The notes beneath the pieces were generated by a model. It was not told the DNA's origin. It worked only from the letters and a program-made list of their open reading frames with translations, and did no database searches. The position numbers were made by a program, and so were the translations under genes. Below are positions 42,229-51,209 of a stretch of DNA of 64,000 bases, piece after piece. This stretch comes from UBA1562 sp041653955 (GTDB lineage: Bacteria > Omnitrophota > Gorgyraeia > Gygaellales > Profunditerraquicolaceae). Position 1 is the stretch's first letter. Each line of letters starts with the position of its first letter. The stretch spans positions 1-64,000 of the forward strand of contig JBAZEH010000003.1 in NCBI GenBank assembly GCA_041653955.1. The letters are read 5' to 3'.

Positions 42229-43185
42229 GTGGATAAAATAATCAAAGTAGAAACGCATGGGGAGGCCCAGGCAATATTCGGGCCGCGCGATGAGAACGCC
42301 AAGGCCATAGAGAAAGAATTCAAGGTCAAGCTGACGCTTCGCGGCGAGCATATAAAAGTAAGCGGTACTTTGGCTAATATCAAGAAGGCCTGCGCTCTTA
42401 TTGAATATATGCTTACTGCGATACGCGCCGGCCAGGGCGGGATAGGCAGGACGGACCTTCCCTATTTAATGGCAGGTTTTAATAAGTCCAAAGGTGCGCG
42501 CCCGGTCAATATCCCTGATTCCGATATTACGCGCTCATTCTCAGGGAAGAGTATAGGCCCTAAGACAAAGGGGCAGCGCGAGTACGTAGAAGCAATTAAA
42601 AAGCACGATATAACCTTTGGCATAGGCCCCGCGGGTACGGGAAAAACATACCTGGCTATGGCATGCGCGGTGGAGGCCTTAAAGAAGCAGGAAGTGCGCA
42701 GGCTTATACTTACGCGCCCGGCTATAGAAGCGGGGGAGTCCCTGGGGTTCCTGCCCGGGGATATGTATGAAAAGATATCCCCGTACCTACGGCCGCTGTA
42801 TGACGCCATCTATGATATGATGGATGCCGAACGCATAGAGAAATACCTTGAGACCGGTATCATAGAGGTGGCGCCGCTGGCATATATGCGCGGCAGGACA
42901 TTGAATGACGCCTTCATAATACTGGATGAGGCGCAGAACGCGACCCGCGAACAGATGAAGATGTTCCTGACCCGCCTGGGTTTTGATTCCAAGGCCGTCA
43001 TAACGGGGGACATAACGCAGAGCGACCTGCCGGAAGGCAGGCCCATAGGCCTGCTGCAGGCGCAGGATATACTGAAAGATATTGAAGGGATCAATTTCAT
43101 ATATTTTACGGGTTCGGATGTGGTAAGGCACGCTTTAGTGCAAAGGATAATAGAGGCATATGACAAAAATTCCCGTTCTAAATAA
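42229..43185 (+). CDS. phoH: PhoH-like ATPase
   Basis: The 318-aa protein has an N-terminal KH-like part (residues 1-80) and the PhoH P-loop domain: GIGPAGTGKTYLAMACAVEAL (Walker A), LTRPAIEAGESLGFLPGD, APLAYMRGRTLNDAFIILDEAQNAT (Walker B) and ITGDITQSDLP. It is likely an RNA-related ATPase. The phoH-HD protein-ybeY order is widely conserved, linking it to rRNA or RNA turnover. The start is GTG at 42229, directly after the lipoprotein stop. Confidence 0.94.
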   Translation: MDKIIKVETHGEAQAIFGPRDENAKAIEKEFKVKLTLRGEHIKVSGTLANIKKACALIEYMLTAIRAGQGGIGRTDLPYLMAGFNKSKGARPVNIPDSDITRSFSGKSIGPKTKGQREYVEAIKKHDITFGIGPAGTGKTYLAMACAVEALKKQEVRRLILTRPAIEAGESLGFLPGDMYEKISPYLRPLYDAIYDMMDAERIEKYLETGIIEVAPLAYMRGRTLNDAFIILDEAQNATREQMKMFLTRLGFDSKAVITGDITQSDLPEGRPIGLLQAQDILKDIEGINFIYFTGSDVVRHALVQRIIEAYDKNSRSK

Positions 43186-44560
43186 TAAGGAGAATATTCT
43201 TTCGGGGTTCATGGCAAAACATATACGCCTGAGGCACTCCGGGATAAAGCTGGCTCTCGGGGCGTTATTGGTGTTCATGGTGAGCTATATCCTGGGGATT
43301 AATTTCATAATACCCCTGCTTTTGGTGTGCGTCCTGGCATACCTGAAATCTTTCTTTAGTGATTACAGGCTGCTGCATTTAACTTTTCTTTTTGTGATCA
43401 TATTCGCGATAAGTTATTTTATCGTTCAGGAAGGGCTGCCGGTATTTTATATACCTTTTGTCGTAATACCGATGCTTGCGGCGATGCTTTTTGAAGAGCT
43501 GGCGTTCTCCCTGCTGATCACGCTTGTTTCCTCGGTTACTATCGCTTATTTTGTCGGGGATATTTATACCGCGCTGCTTTTCCTGGTAAGCGGATTGCTT
43601 TCTATTGTTTTTACGCGCGGTGCGCGTAACCGCGTGACGATAATCCGCGCAGGCTTCGCCGCCGGGCTGGCGCAGGCAGCGGCAGTATTCTTCATAGACC
43701 ATTTCAGCGTAAGCCACCCGCATATTTATCTTATGTTCATGCTTAACGGCGTAATTTCAGGCCTGGTGGTTATAGGTATATTACCCGTTTTTGAATACTT
43801 TTTTAAGACCGTGACAAATATAAGCCTGCTTGAGATGGCTGATTTCGGGCAGCCGCTATTGCAGCGCATGATGCTTGAGGCGCCCGGGACCTATCACCAC
43901 AGTTTAGTCGTGGGGAATCTTTCCGAAGCCGCCTGTCAGGCTGTAGGGGCTAATGCCCTGTTAGCCAGGATAGGCGCGTATTACCACGATATAGGCAAAT
44001 TACAGAAACCGGAATATTTTAGCGAGAACCAGGATATCAAAGACAGTAAGCATGACGCCCTCGCGCCTACAATGAGCAAGCTGGTGATTATGAACCATGT
44101 CAATGACGGAGTCGAGCTTGCCAAAAAATACAGGCTCAACTTGCGGTTGCTGGATTTTATACAGAGCCACCACGGCACAAGCCTGGTATATTATTTTTAC
44201 CGCCGCGCGCTGGAAAACAGGGAAGAGGATGAAAATGTGGCAGAAGAGGGGTTTCGTTATGAGGGGCCTAAGCCGCACACCAAGGAGACCGCTATAGTGC
44301 TTTTGGCTGATTCGGTTGAGGCGGCGACTAAATCTTTGAAGGAGCCCAGCCACAGCGATATCGAAGAAGTGGTCCATAAGATCATCAATAATAAGTTTAT
44401 CGACAGGCAGCTTGATGAGTGCGACCTGACCCTTAAGGACCTGGATAAGATATCCGCAGTATTTATACGCATCTTAAGCGGCATATACCATGCGCGCGTA
44501 ACCTATCCCGAAAAAGAAACAACCGGTAGTGATAATAACCATAAGAAACCTGCAAAATAA
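43160..44560 (+). CDS. 7TM-HD family phosphohydrolase (PgpH/YqfF-like), short form
   Basis: The 466-aa protein has about six to seven transmembrane helices (residues 28-215) and a cytoplasmic HD domain with PGTYHHSLVVGNLSEAA and GAYYHDIGKLQKPEYF, then HHGTSLVYYFYRRA. This is the 7TMR-HD architecture, whose member PgpH degrades cyclic-di-AMP. Typical PgpH/YqfF proteins are about 700 aa with a large extracellular N-terminal domain, which is missing here. With CdaA in the same window, c-di-AMP hydrolysis is the likely role. It overlaps phoH by 26 nt and ybeY by 32 nt. Confidence 0.9.
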   Translation: MTKIPVLNNKENILSGFMAKHIRLRHSGIKLALGALLVFMVSYILGINFIIPLLLVCVLAYLKSFFSDYRLLHLTFLFVIIFAISYFIVQEGLPVFYIPFVVIPMLAAMLFEELAFSLLITLVSSVTIAYFVGDIYTALLFLVSGLLSIVFTRGARNRVTIIRAGFAAGLAQAAAVFFIDHFSVSHPHIYLMFMLNGVISGLVVIGILPVFEYFFKTVTNISLLEMADFGQPLLQRMMLEAPGTYHHSLVVGNLSEAACQAVGANALLARIGAYYHDIGKLQKPEYFSENQDIKDSKHDALAPTMSKLVIMNHVNDGVELAKKYRLNLRLLDFIQSHHGTSLVYYFYRRALENREEDENVAEEGFRYEGPKPHTKETAIVLLADSVEAATKSLKEPSHSDIEEVVHKIINNKFIDRQLDECDLTLKDLDKISAVFIRILSGIYHARVTYPEKETTGSDNNHKKPAK

Positions 44561-44966
44561 GGTTCCCGTTGATACCGCGAGAGTGGCCAGTATAGCCCGG
44601 AGGGTTTTATCCTCGGAGCGGGTCAGGAAGGGCGGGGAGATCGCGTTTTCTTTTGTAAACGACAGCATTATAAGGAAGCTTAACCTGAAATATCTCGGCC
44701 ATGACAGGCCGACTGATGTTATCGCGTTTGACCTGTCGGACGCCTGCCGGCCCGGAAAGATTTCCGCGGATATAGTTATATCCTGCGAGACCGCGTCCGC
44801 TAACGCGAAAAGATTCAATACTACCCCATCATACGAACTGTATTTATATGTGGTCCACGGCGTATTGCACATACTGGGATACGATGACCGCGATAAAAGA
44901 AGCAGGGCGCGTATGCGCCTTAAAGAAGAGGCTTTATTAAGAATCCCGGGCCTTTCGTTTAAATAA
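44529..44966 (+). CDS. ybeY: Endoribonuclease YbeY-like rRNA maturation factor
   Basis: YbeY is a metal-dependent RNase involved in 16S rRNA 3' maturation and ribosome quality control. The 145-aa protein has FVNDSIIRKLNLKYLGHDRPTDVIAF and the metal motif VVHGVLHILGYDDRD. The family motif is H-x3-H-x5-H. Here His110 and His114 are present, but the third position (120) is Asp. Aspartate can bind zinc, so the enzyme may still work. It follows phoH and the 7TM-HD gene in the conserved order and overlaps the latter. Confidence 0.9.
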   Translation: MIITIRNLQNKVPVDTARVASIARRVLSSERVRKGGEIAFSFVNDSIIRKLNLKYLGHDRPTDVIAFDLSDACRPGKISADIVISCETASANAKRFNTTPSYELYLYVVHGVLHILGYDDRDKRSRARMRLKEEALLRIPGLSFK

Positions 44967-45002
44967 CATTTCTTTAACAGGCCATTCTAACATCTTTTAA
45001 AA

Positions 45003-45770
45003 ATGTCACTGCATAAAACCGAAGTATTAGTATTGAACAAATGGGATTTTCGCGAGACTTCCGCTATTGTCAGCCTTTACAGCCGCGATTTCGGAAAGAT
45101 GAGCGGACTCCTTAAAGGCATAAGAAAGGAACCCGGCAAATTTGCCAGTACCGTAGAGCCCTTTTCGCATAACGAAGTGGTATTTTATAAGAAAACCAAC
45201 TCTTCCCTGCATCTTGTTTCACAGTGCGATATAAAGGATAACTTTTCTTCTTTAAGGCGGGATATATCCAGGATAGGCGTGGCCAGCTTTATGATGGAGC
45301 TTGTAGATGCGGTTATGGCGCAGGAAGACGCGAATGCAGATGTTTTTGACCTGGCGCTGACCTGCCTTAAAGAACTTGAGGTGAACCCCAACCCCGAGAA
45401 GATCATGACCATATTCAAGATAAAGATGCTTGCCTTCTCCGGTTTTAAGCCGCACTTTGATTCCTGCGTATCATGCGGGGAAAGGATAATCGGCCACTCC
45501 AAATTCAGCTTTATGCTCGGAGGCCTCCTTTGCGAAAGGTGTTATTCCAAGGATACCAAGTCGCGCGCGATCTTCCGGGGCACGGTCGCCTCAATATTGC
45601 ACATAGAAAAGAACGATTTCAGGAACAACCTTAACCTGGGGATGAACCCGCAGATAAAAAAAGAATTAAATACCATACTCAACGCCTTTCTGACATTCCA
45701 CCTGGAGAAAGAGCTTAAATCGCAGAAGGTATTGAATAGAATGGATAACTTTGCACCCGCGTTAAAATAG
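45003..45770 (+). CDS. recO: DNA repair protein RecO
   Basis: RecO loads RecA on SSB-coated DNA in the RecFOR pathway. The 255-aa protein starts with the OB-fold (KTEVLVLNKWDFRETSAIVSLYSRDFGKMSGLLKG) and has the family's four-cysteine zinc site, CVSCGE and LLCERCY, in the C-terminal half. Length and order are normal. No promoter is evident in the 36-nt gap after ybeY. Confidence 0.92.
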   Translation: MSLHKTEVLVLNKWDFRETSAIVSLYSRDFGKMSGLLKGIRKEPGKFASTVEPFSHNEVVFYKKTNSSLHLVSQCDIKDNFSSLRRDISRIGVASFMMELVDAVMAQEDANADVFDLALTCLKELEVNPNPEKIMTIFKIKMLAFSGFKPHFDSCVSCGERIIGHSKFSFMLGGLLCERCYSKDTKSRAIFRGTVASILHIEKNDFRNNLNLGMNPQIKKELNTILNAFLTFHLEKELKSQKVLNRMDNFAPALK

Positions 45771-45775
45771 GAGGC

Positions 45776-46705
45776 ATGATGAAAATAGTTATAATCGGCC
45801 CCGGAGCGGTAGGCAGTTTGTTCGCCGCCTTTTTATCTAAGCTAAAGGAAGAGGTGTGGCTTTTAGATAAGAATAAGGAGCGCGCCAGGCGCATACAAGA
45901 TGGGGGGGTATCGGTTGAAGGCCTCAGCGGCAATTGGCTTTCTCCCGTGAAGGCGACTGCCGACGCCAAAGATATAGGCGAGGCTGACCTGGCGGTGGTC
46001 TGTGTCAAGTCTTACGACACTAAAGAGGCTATGCTGCACGCCAGGCCCGTCATAGGGGATAACACCAGGATACTTACCATACAGAACGGTATAGGAAATA
46101 TAGAGATATTGAACGAGATAGCCGGCAGCGATAAAGTTATCGGGGGGTCCACGAACCTCGGGGCTACATTGTTGGATACAGGAAAAGTAAGGCATGCCGG
46201 GCGGGGGGAGACTGTTATCGGGCGTATGGACGGCAAGATACCGGTTGAAATGCGTTCTATCCGCGAGTTGTTCAACAAGGCGCGCATAGAAACGAGGATA
46301 TCGCGCGATATCAAGGGCCTCTTATGGTCCAAGCTGGTTATTAACGTGGGGATAAACGCCCTTACCGCCATTACGCGGTTGAATAACGGAAGGCTGACGG
46401 AATTTGAGGGTACGCGCAGGATATTGCGCGGCGCCGTCACAGAAGCTATCCGCGTTGCCAAAAGAAAACGCATAAAGCTTATCCATGACGACCCTTTGGC
46501 AAAAGTCGAAGCGGTATGCGAGGCAACGGCGGCTAATATCTCCAGCATGCTGCAGGATATAATGCGCAAGAAGCGCACCGAGATAGATTTTATTAATGGC
46601 GTGATCGTGAGGCAGGGCCAGGAGCTCGGTATCCCGGTGCCAACTAACGCCCTGCTCGTTGACCTGGTAAAGACGATTGAAACTAGTTACGATTTAGCAG
46701 TATAA
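45776..46705 (+). CDS. panE: 2-dehydropantoate 2-reductase PanE
   Basis: PanE reduces ketopantoate to pantoate with NADPH, the second step to pantothenate. The 309-aa protein has VIIGPGAVGSLFAAFLSK, CVKSYDTKEA, QNGIGNIE and the catalytic-lysine region SKLVINVGINALTAITRLNNG, ending in EIDFINGVIVRQGQELGIPVPTN. These are standard KPR features. PanB, which makes its substrate, is at 57185. GGAGG-like bases precede the ATG pair at 45776. Confidence 0.94.
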   Translation: MMKIVIIGPGAVGSLFAAFLSKLKEEVWLLDKNKERARRIQDGGVSVEGLSGNWLSPVKATADAKDIGEADLAVVCVKSYDTKEAMLHARPVIGDNTRILTIQNGIGNIEILNEIAGSDKVIGGSTNLGATLLDTGKVRHAGRGETVIGRMDGKIPVEMRSIRELFNKARIETRISRDIKGLLWSKLVINVGINALTAITRLNNGRLTEFEGTRRILRGAVTEAIRVAKRKRIKLIHDDPLAKVEAVCEATAANISSMLQDIMRKKRTEIDFINGVIVRQGQELGIPVPTNALLVDLVKTIETSYDLAV

Positions 46706-46756
46706 TTTTAATGTCAAAATCCATAATGGTAATTATCATCTAGGGGGGGCAGGGTA

Positions 46757-47251
46757 ATGGCGAATTTTTCTTTTGATATAGTTTCCGAAGTTGACCTGCA
46801 AGAAGTGGATAACGCCGTAAACCAGGCGGGTAAAGAGCTTTCTCAAAGGTATGATTTCAAGAACAGTAAATCATCCATTGCTTATGACAAGAAAGAGCAA
46901 AAGCTTACCTTGGTCGCGGATGACGATTTTAAGCTGCGCGCCTTGACCGATATTCTGGCTATCCGTTTAGCCAAAAGAGGCATATCTTTGAAATCCCTTA
47001 AGTTCAATGAGCCGGAAAAGGCGTTCCAGGGGTACCTGCGCCAATCAGTAGAAATATGCATGGGTATTGACAAGGAAAAGGCCAAAGAGCTTACAGGTAT
47101 TATAAAGGGCCTGGGCCTGAAAGTCCAGGCGCAGATCGAAGGGGAGAAAATAAAGGTGAGCTCCGCGAAGAAGGATGAACTGCAGGAGGTCATCGCTCAT
47201 TTAAGAGGCTTGAATTTCTCCATACCGCTTAGTTTCTGTAATTACCGTTAA
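46757..47251 (+). CDS. yajQ: YajQ family nucleotide-binding protein
   Basis: The 164-aa protein matches YajQ (UPF0234) throughout: FDIVSEVDLQEVDNAVNQA, LSQRYDFKNSK, and KGLGLKVQAQIEGEKIKVSSAKKDELQEVIAHLR. One member, in Xanthomonas, binds cyclic-di-GMP and a transcription factor; others are linked to tRNA or nucleotide binding. Given the cyclic-di-GMP genes in this window, a receptor role is possible but unproven. The Shine-Dalgarno is unusually G-rich (TAGGGGGGGCAGGG). Confidence 0.93.
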   Translation: MANFSFDIVSEVDLQEVDNAVNQAGKELSQRYDFKNSKSSIAYDKKEQKLTLVADDDFKLRALTDILAIRLAKRGISLKSLKFNEPEKAFQGYLRQSVEICMGIDKEKAKELTGIIKGLGLKVQAQIEGEKIKVSSAKKDELQEVIAHLRGLNFSIPLSFCNYR

Positions 47252-47260
47252 AGGGAGGGC

Positions 47261-47743
47261 ATGATGGGAAAAAAGAGGTCTAAGGGGGTAACGATATTCG
47301 CCTGGTTGATGATAATTACTAATGCTTATGCCTTGCTATCTTCTTTTAAATTCAAGGCTAATTTTTTTGATGTTTACAGGTCTCTACCTGTTGCTTTTAA
47401 TGTGACCCTGATCGCGTATTCTATCATTTCCGCGGCTATAGCTGTTATCGCGGGAACCGGGATATTAAAACTAAAAGAAAAGATGAGGGTGCTTGGCGTA
47501 GCCATAAACGCGATAGACCTGTTTTTCGGATTAGCCGTACTTTCGGTCACGCTTAACGATATAAGGGAGTATACTTATTCTATTGCCGCTTCCGTATCCG
47601 CGACAGACCCTTCAATACCGGTTTACGCTTTAGCCAGCGCGAGTTTTTACGCGACGGTCCTGTTAATGTTGTTCGCGTACGGATTTAACCTCCTGCTTAT
47701 TTTCTTTTTCACGCGCCCCAAAGTAAAAGAGCAATTCAAATAA
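47261..47743 (+). CDS. Hypothetical four-helix membrane protein
   Basis: I do not recognise this 160-aa protein. It has a basic start (MMGKKRSKG) and four predicted transmembrane helices, near residues 10-28, 44-66, 77-97 and 124-150, with a short basic C-terminus. No catalytic motif is visible. It is followed after 1 nt by the TPR gene, so the two are probably co-transcribed. Confidence 0.7.
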   Translation: MMGKKRSKGVTIFAWLMIITNAYALLSSFKFKANFFDVYRSLPVAFNVTLIAYSIISAAIAVIAGTGILKLKEKMRVLGVAINAIDLFFGLAVLSVTLNDIREYTYSIAASVSATDPSIPVYALASASFYATVLLMLFAYGFNLLLIFFFTRPKVKEQFK

Positions 47744-47744
47744 T

Positions 47745-48566
47745 ATGAAGAAGTACGTTTTAGTATTATTTATAGTGGCCGCGGTATCGCTCTTGTTTCT
47801 GTTTTTCCGAGGCATAACCTGTCCGTTGAGCAGGCCCGCGGTACAGGCGCCCCGTGGCATGGATATCAAGGCATCAGAGTCCGAGATGCTGCGGTATCTC
47901 AAGGAGAGAAATGACCTGCTTGCCGCGCAGAAGGCCGAAGTGGTGTTATCCGTACAGCCCGGTAATATTTGTGCTTTGTGGGCAAAGGCGGAGATATACA
48001 GGCGCGCGTATGACTTTAATGAATCCAAAAAGATATTGAACCGCATCCTGGCGGCCTCTCCGGGATATCCGCCTGCCCTGATCACCCTGGCTTATATTGA
48101 TTACCATGATAACAGGTTCCGCGAAGCGTTATCTTTATTGAAACAGGCGTTGAACTCTGCGCAGCTTGGCAGGGAAGATAAGGCGATCGCCTATATGCTG
48201 ATAGGCAGCGTCAACGCGAAAAGGGCAAAACAGGGAGGGTTGTTTAACAAGATTGCTTACGGCACCAGGATACTGGGGTATTTTGAAAAAGCGAGGGCTT
48301 TCGCGCCCGGACTTGCTGAAGTGCGTTTAGGGTTAGGCTCATTTTATCTTTTGGCCCCGCGTATAGCGGGCGGGAATATTGACCTGGCCATCGAAGAGTT
48401 GAAACGCGCGGTTGATCTGGCCCCTGATTTTGCGACGGCTAACGCGAGGCTCGCGCAGGCATACAGGGAAAAAGGGGATATGGATAAATATAACTTCTAT
48501 ATCTCCAGGGCAAAAAAACTGGACCCTGCCAATGAAGTAGTAGTGGAACTTGAGGGCAGGATATGA
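47745..48566 (+). CDS. TPR-repeat envelope protein
   Basis: The 273-aa protein has an N-terminal membrane helix (residues 4-22), possibly a signal peptide with a cysteine at 26, followed by tetratricopeptide repeats: ALWAKAEIYRRAYDFNESKKIL, ALITLAYIDYHDNRFREALSLL, and near the end AIEELKRAVDLAPDFATANA and RLAQAYREKGDMDKY. TPR arrays bind other proteins; this one would face the periplasm. It overlaps polX by 4 nt. Confidence 0.85.
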   Translation: MKKYVLVLFIVAAVSLLFLFFRGITCPLSRPAVQAPRGMDIKASESEMLRYLKERNDLLAAQKAEVVLSVQPGNICALWAKAEIYRRAYDFNESKKILNRILAASPGYPPALITLAYIDYHDNRFREALSLLKQALNSAQLGREDKAIAYMLIGSVNAKRAKQGGLFNKIAYGTRILGYFEKARAFAPGLAEVRLGLGSFYLLAPRIAGGNIDLAIEELKRAVDLAPDFATANARLAQAYREKGDMDKYNFYISRAKKLDPANEVVVELEGRI

Positions 48567-50272
48567 AGAATTCAGAGATCAGCGCGATATTCCGCGAGAT
48601 CGTCAGGATACTGGAGATAAAGGGGGCTAATCTGTTCAGGATACGCGCGTATGAAAGGGCGGCGCAGAATATAGAGGGGTTGACAGTAGATATAGAAGAG
48701 ATTATCAGGAGGGGGGAGCTTGACGATATACCGGGTATAGGCAATGACCTGTCCGCGAAGATAAAAGAATTTGTGAAGACCGGCAGGATAAAAATGCATG
48801 AACGCCTGAAAAAAAGTATCCCCAAAGGCCTCCTGGATATATTGAATATACCTTCAGTAGGCCCTAAGACGGTGAAATTATTATATGAAGAGCTGAAGAT
48901 AAAGGGGATCCCGGATTTAGAGCGTGCCATAAAAAAGAATAAACTTACGGGGATACCCGGGATAAAAGAAAAGACCGTCGAGAATATTGAAAAGGGGATA
49001 GCGCTGTTAAAGAGGGGCAGGGAACGGATGACCCTTGCGCAGGCTATTAGCGTAGCGGATGAGTTCGCGGGTGCCTTAAAAAAACTGCCGGAAGTAAAGA
49101 AGATCGCTGTTGCCGGGAGCCTGCGGCGCCGCAAAGAGACAGTGCGCGATATAGATTTGCTTATGATCTCAAATAAGCCCAAAAGGGTGATGGGTTATTT
49201 CACTGGCCTGCCTGCCGTGGTTTCTGTGCTGGCGAAGGGGCAGACTAAATCTTCCGTGCGAACAAAGGATGATGTGCAGGTTGATTGCCGCGTTGAAAGC
49301 GAAAAGTCTTTTGGGGCCGCGCTGCTCTATTTCACCGGTTCCAGGGATTTCAACATAAAACTCAGGCGGATGGCTGCAAGCAGGGGGCTAAAGATAAATG
49401 AATATGGAGTATTCAGGAAAAATAAGTTTATATGCGGCAGGAGCGAAGATGAGATATTCAAGGCCCTTGGGCTTTCTTATATTGAGCCGGAATTAAGGGA
49501 GGACACCGGAGAGATAGAGCTGGCAATGAGCTCCGGACTGCCGCGTCTTATAGAAGCCGCGGATATAAAAGGGGACCTCCATGTCCATTCAGACTATTCC
49601 GACGGTATCAATACAATAGAAGAGATGGCTGAAGCGGCAAAGAAAAGAGGTTACTCCTATATAGCTATCACCGACCATTCCCAGAGCCTTAAGGTGGCAG
49701 GGGGTTTGGATACTGCCGGATTAAAGAAGAAAAGGCGCCAAATAGATAAAGTGAACGGCAGGCTAAAGGGTATCAGGGTCCTTTATGGGACCGAAGTGGA
49801 TATAGATTCCGAAGGCCGCCTGGATTATAAAGATGGCACGCTCAAGGAGTTTGACCTGGTAGTAGCCGCGGTCCATACCGGCTTTAAACAATCCAGGGCG
49901 CAGCTCACCCGCAGGCTGGTAAAGGCGTGCCGCAGTAAATACGCGCATATTATCGCGCATCCGACCGGAAGGCTTTGGGGGGTGCGGGACCCATATGAAT
50001 TGGATATGGATGAAGTTTTAAGGGCAGCCAGAGATACCAATACGCGCCTTGAAATAAATTCCTTCCCTAACCGTCTTGACCTGAATGACCTTAACTGCCG
50101 CCGCGCAAAGGAGTCAGGCGTAGGCGTGGCAATAAACACCGACTCACACGCGTGTGAACAATTGGATTTTATCGGGTTAGGGGTATCGGTAGCCAGGCGC
50201 GGGTGGCTTACCCGCGAGAATGTGATAAATACCTTACCGCTGGAAGAGCTTTTAAAAGCGATAAAAAAATAA
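48563..50272 (+). CDS. polX: Family X DNA polymerase with PHP domain (PolX)
   Basis: PolX fills short gaps during base excision repair and carries a PHP exonuclease. The 569-aa protein has helix-hairpin-helix segments (DIPGIGNDLSAKIKEF, NIPSVGPKTVKLLYE), the nucleotidyl-transfer centre GSLRRRKETVRDIDLLM with DxD and a later DDVQVDCRV, and a C-terminal PHP domain (DLHVHSDYSDGINTIEEMAE, AITDHSQS, EINSFPNRLDL, NTDSHACEQ). All three domains are complete. Confidence 0.95.
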   Translation: MKNSEISAIFREIVRILEIKGANLFRIRAYERAAQNIEGLTVDIEEIIRRGELDDIPGIGNDLSAKIKEFVKTGRIKMHERLKKSIPKGLLDILNIPSVGPKTVKLLYEELKIKGIPDLERAIKKNKLTGIPGIKEKTVENIEKGIALLKRGRERMTLAQAISVADEFAGALKKLPEVKKIAVAGSLRRRKETVRDIDLLMISNKPKRVMGYFTGLPAVVSVLAKGQTKSSVRTKDDVQVDCRVESEKSFGAALLYFTGSRDFNIKLRRMAASRGLKINEYGVFRKNKFICGRSEDEIFKALGLSYIEPELREDTGEIELAMSSGLPRLIEAADIKGDLHVHSDYSDGINTIEEMAEAAKKRGYSYIAITDHSQSLKVAGGLDTAGLKKKRRQIDKVNGRLKGIRVLYGTEVDIDSEGRLDYKDGTLKEFDLVVAAVHTGFKQSRAQLTRRLVKACRSKYAHIIAHPTGRLWGVRDPYELDMDEVLRAARDTNTRLEINSFPNRLDLNDLNCRRAKESGVGVAINTDSHACEQLDFIGLGVSVARRGWLTRENVINTLPLEELLKAIKK

Positions 50273-50273
50273 T

Positions 50274-51209
50274 ATGTTGTTAAACGCTATCCGCATATGC
50301 TGTATTCTGGCCATTGTTCCATTGTGCGGCTGCCGGGATAAGGTTTTTTACAGCGATAAACGGGCGATGATGGGGACATTTGTCGAGGTCGCCTGCTCCG
50401 ACAGGGAGGCGCTGGATATTGTTTTTACTGAAATCGGGCGCATTGAAGGGCTTTTAAGCAAATATAAAGAGGATAGCGAGATATTTATCCTTAACAGCTC
50501 GGGAGAAATAAAGGCGAGCAGCGATACTTTTTATATTTTACAGAAGGCCAGGGAATTTTGGGAGGAAAGCGGTAAGGCATTTGATATTACTGTCGGCCCG
50601 TTGATGGATATCTGGGGCTTTACGGATAAGGAGTATCGTATCCCCGCGGAAGAAGAGATAGCGCAGGCATTGGCGCTGGCAGGTTCCGATAAAATTATTT
50701 TTAATCCTGATGGTAATGTGGTAAAATTAAAAGTTCCCGGCATGAAGATAGACCTGGGGGCGATTGCCAAAGGCTATGCCGTTGATCGCGCGGTAGAAAA
50801 ATTAAGAGAACACCGGATAAGCAATTGCCTTATAAATTTAGGCGGACAGGTTTATTGTATGGGGGATAAGTCCGGCAGGCCATGGAGCGTGGGGGTAAGA
50901 GACCCGAGGGGAAACGGTTTTATCAATCAGGTATCTTTAAGAGACCAATCTATCGCCACATCGGGAGATTACGAGCAGTATTTCATTAAGGAGGATAGGC
51001 GGTATCCCCATATATTAGATCCCAGGACAGGGTATCCCGCGGATTCGGGGATAGTTGCGGTAACGGTCATCTCTCCCTCCGGGTTGTTGACGGACTCCCT
51101 GGCTACGGCGATCTTCGTATTAGGTAAAGAAAAGGGTATGGAGCTGTTAAAGAAGTTCCCGCAGGCAGAGGCGCGGATAATAGAAAAGAAAGATGTTCGG
51201 TATAATTAA
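50274..51209 (+). CDS. apbE: FAD:protein FMN transferase ApbE
   Basis: ApbE attaches FMN covalently to threonine or serine of target proteins, outside the cytoplasm. The 311-aa protein has a signal sequence with a lipobox-like PLCGC, then MMGTFVEVACSD, DITVGPLMDIWGF, the substrate-binding IDLGAIAKGYAVDRAVE, LINLGGQ, GDYEQYF, HILDPRTGYPA and SLATAIFVLG. No Rnf or Nqr subunit, the usual target, is in the window. The neighbour downstream is NfnA, a flavoprotein not known to need ApbE. Confidence 0.95.
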   Translation: MLLNAIRICCILAIVPLCGCRDKVFYSDKRAMMGTFVEVACSDREALDIVFTEIGRIEGLLSKYKEDSEIFILNSSGEIKASSDTFYILQKAREFWEESGKAFDITVGPLMDIWGFTDKEYRIPAEEEIAQALALAGSDKIIFNPDGNVVKLKVPGMKIDLGAIAKGYAVDRAVEKLREHRISNCLINLGGQVYCMGDKSGRPWSVGVRDPRGNGFINQVSLRDQSIATSGDYEQYFIKEDRRYPHILDPRTGYPADSGIVAVTVISPSGLLTDSLATAIFVLGKEKGMELLKKFPQAEARIIEKKDVRYN

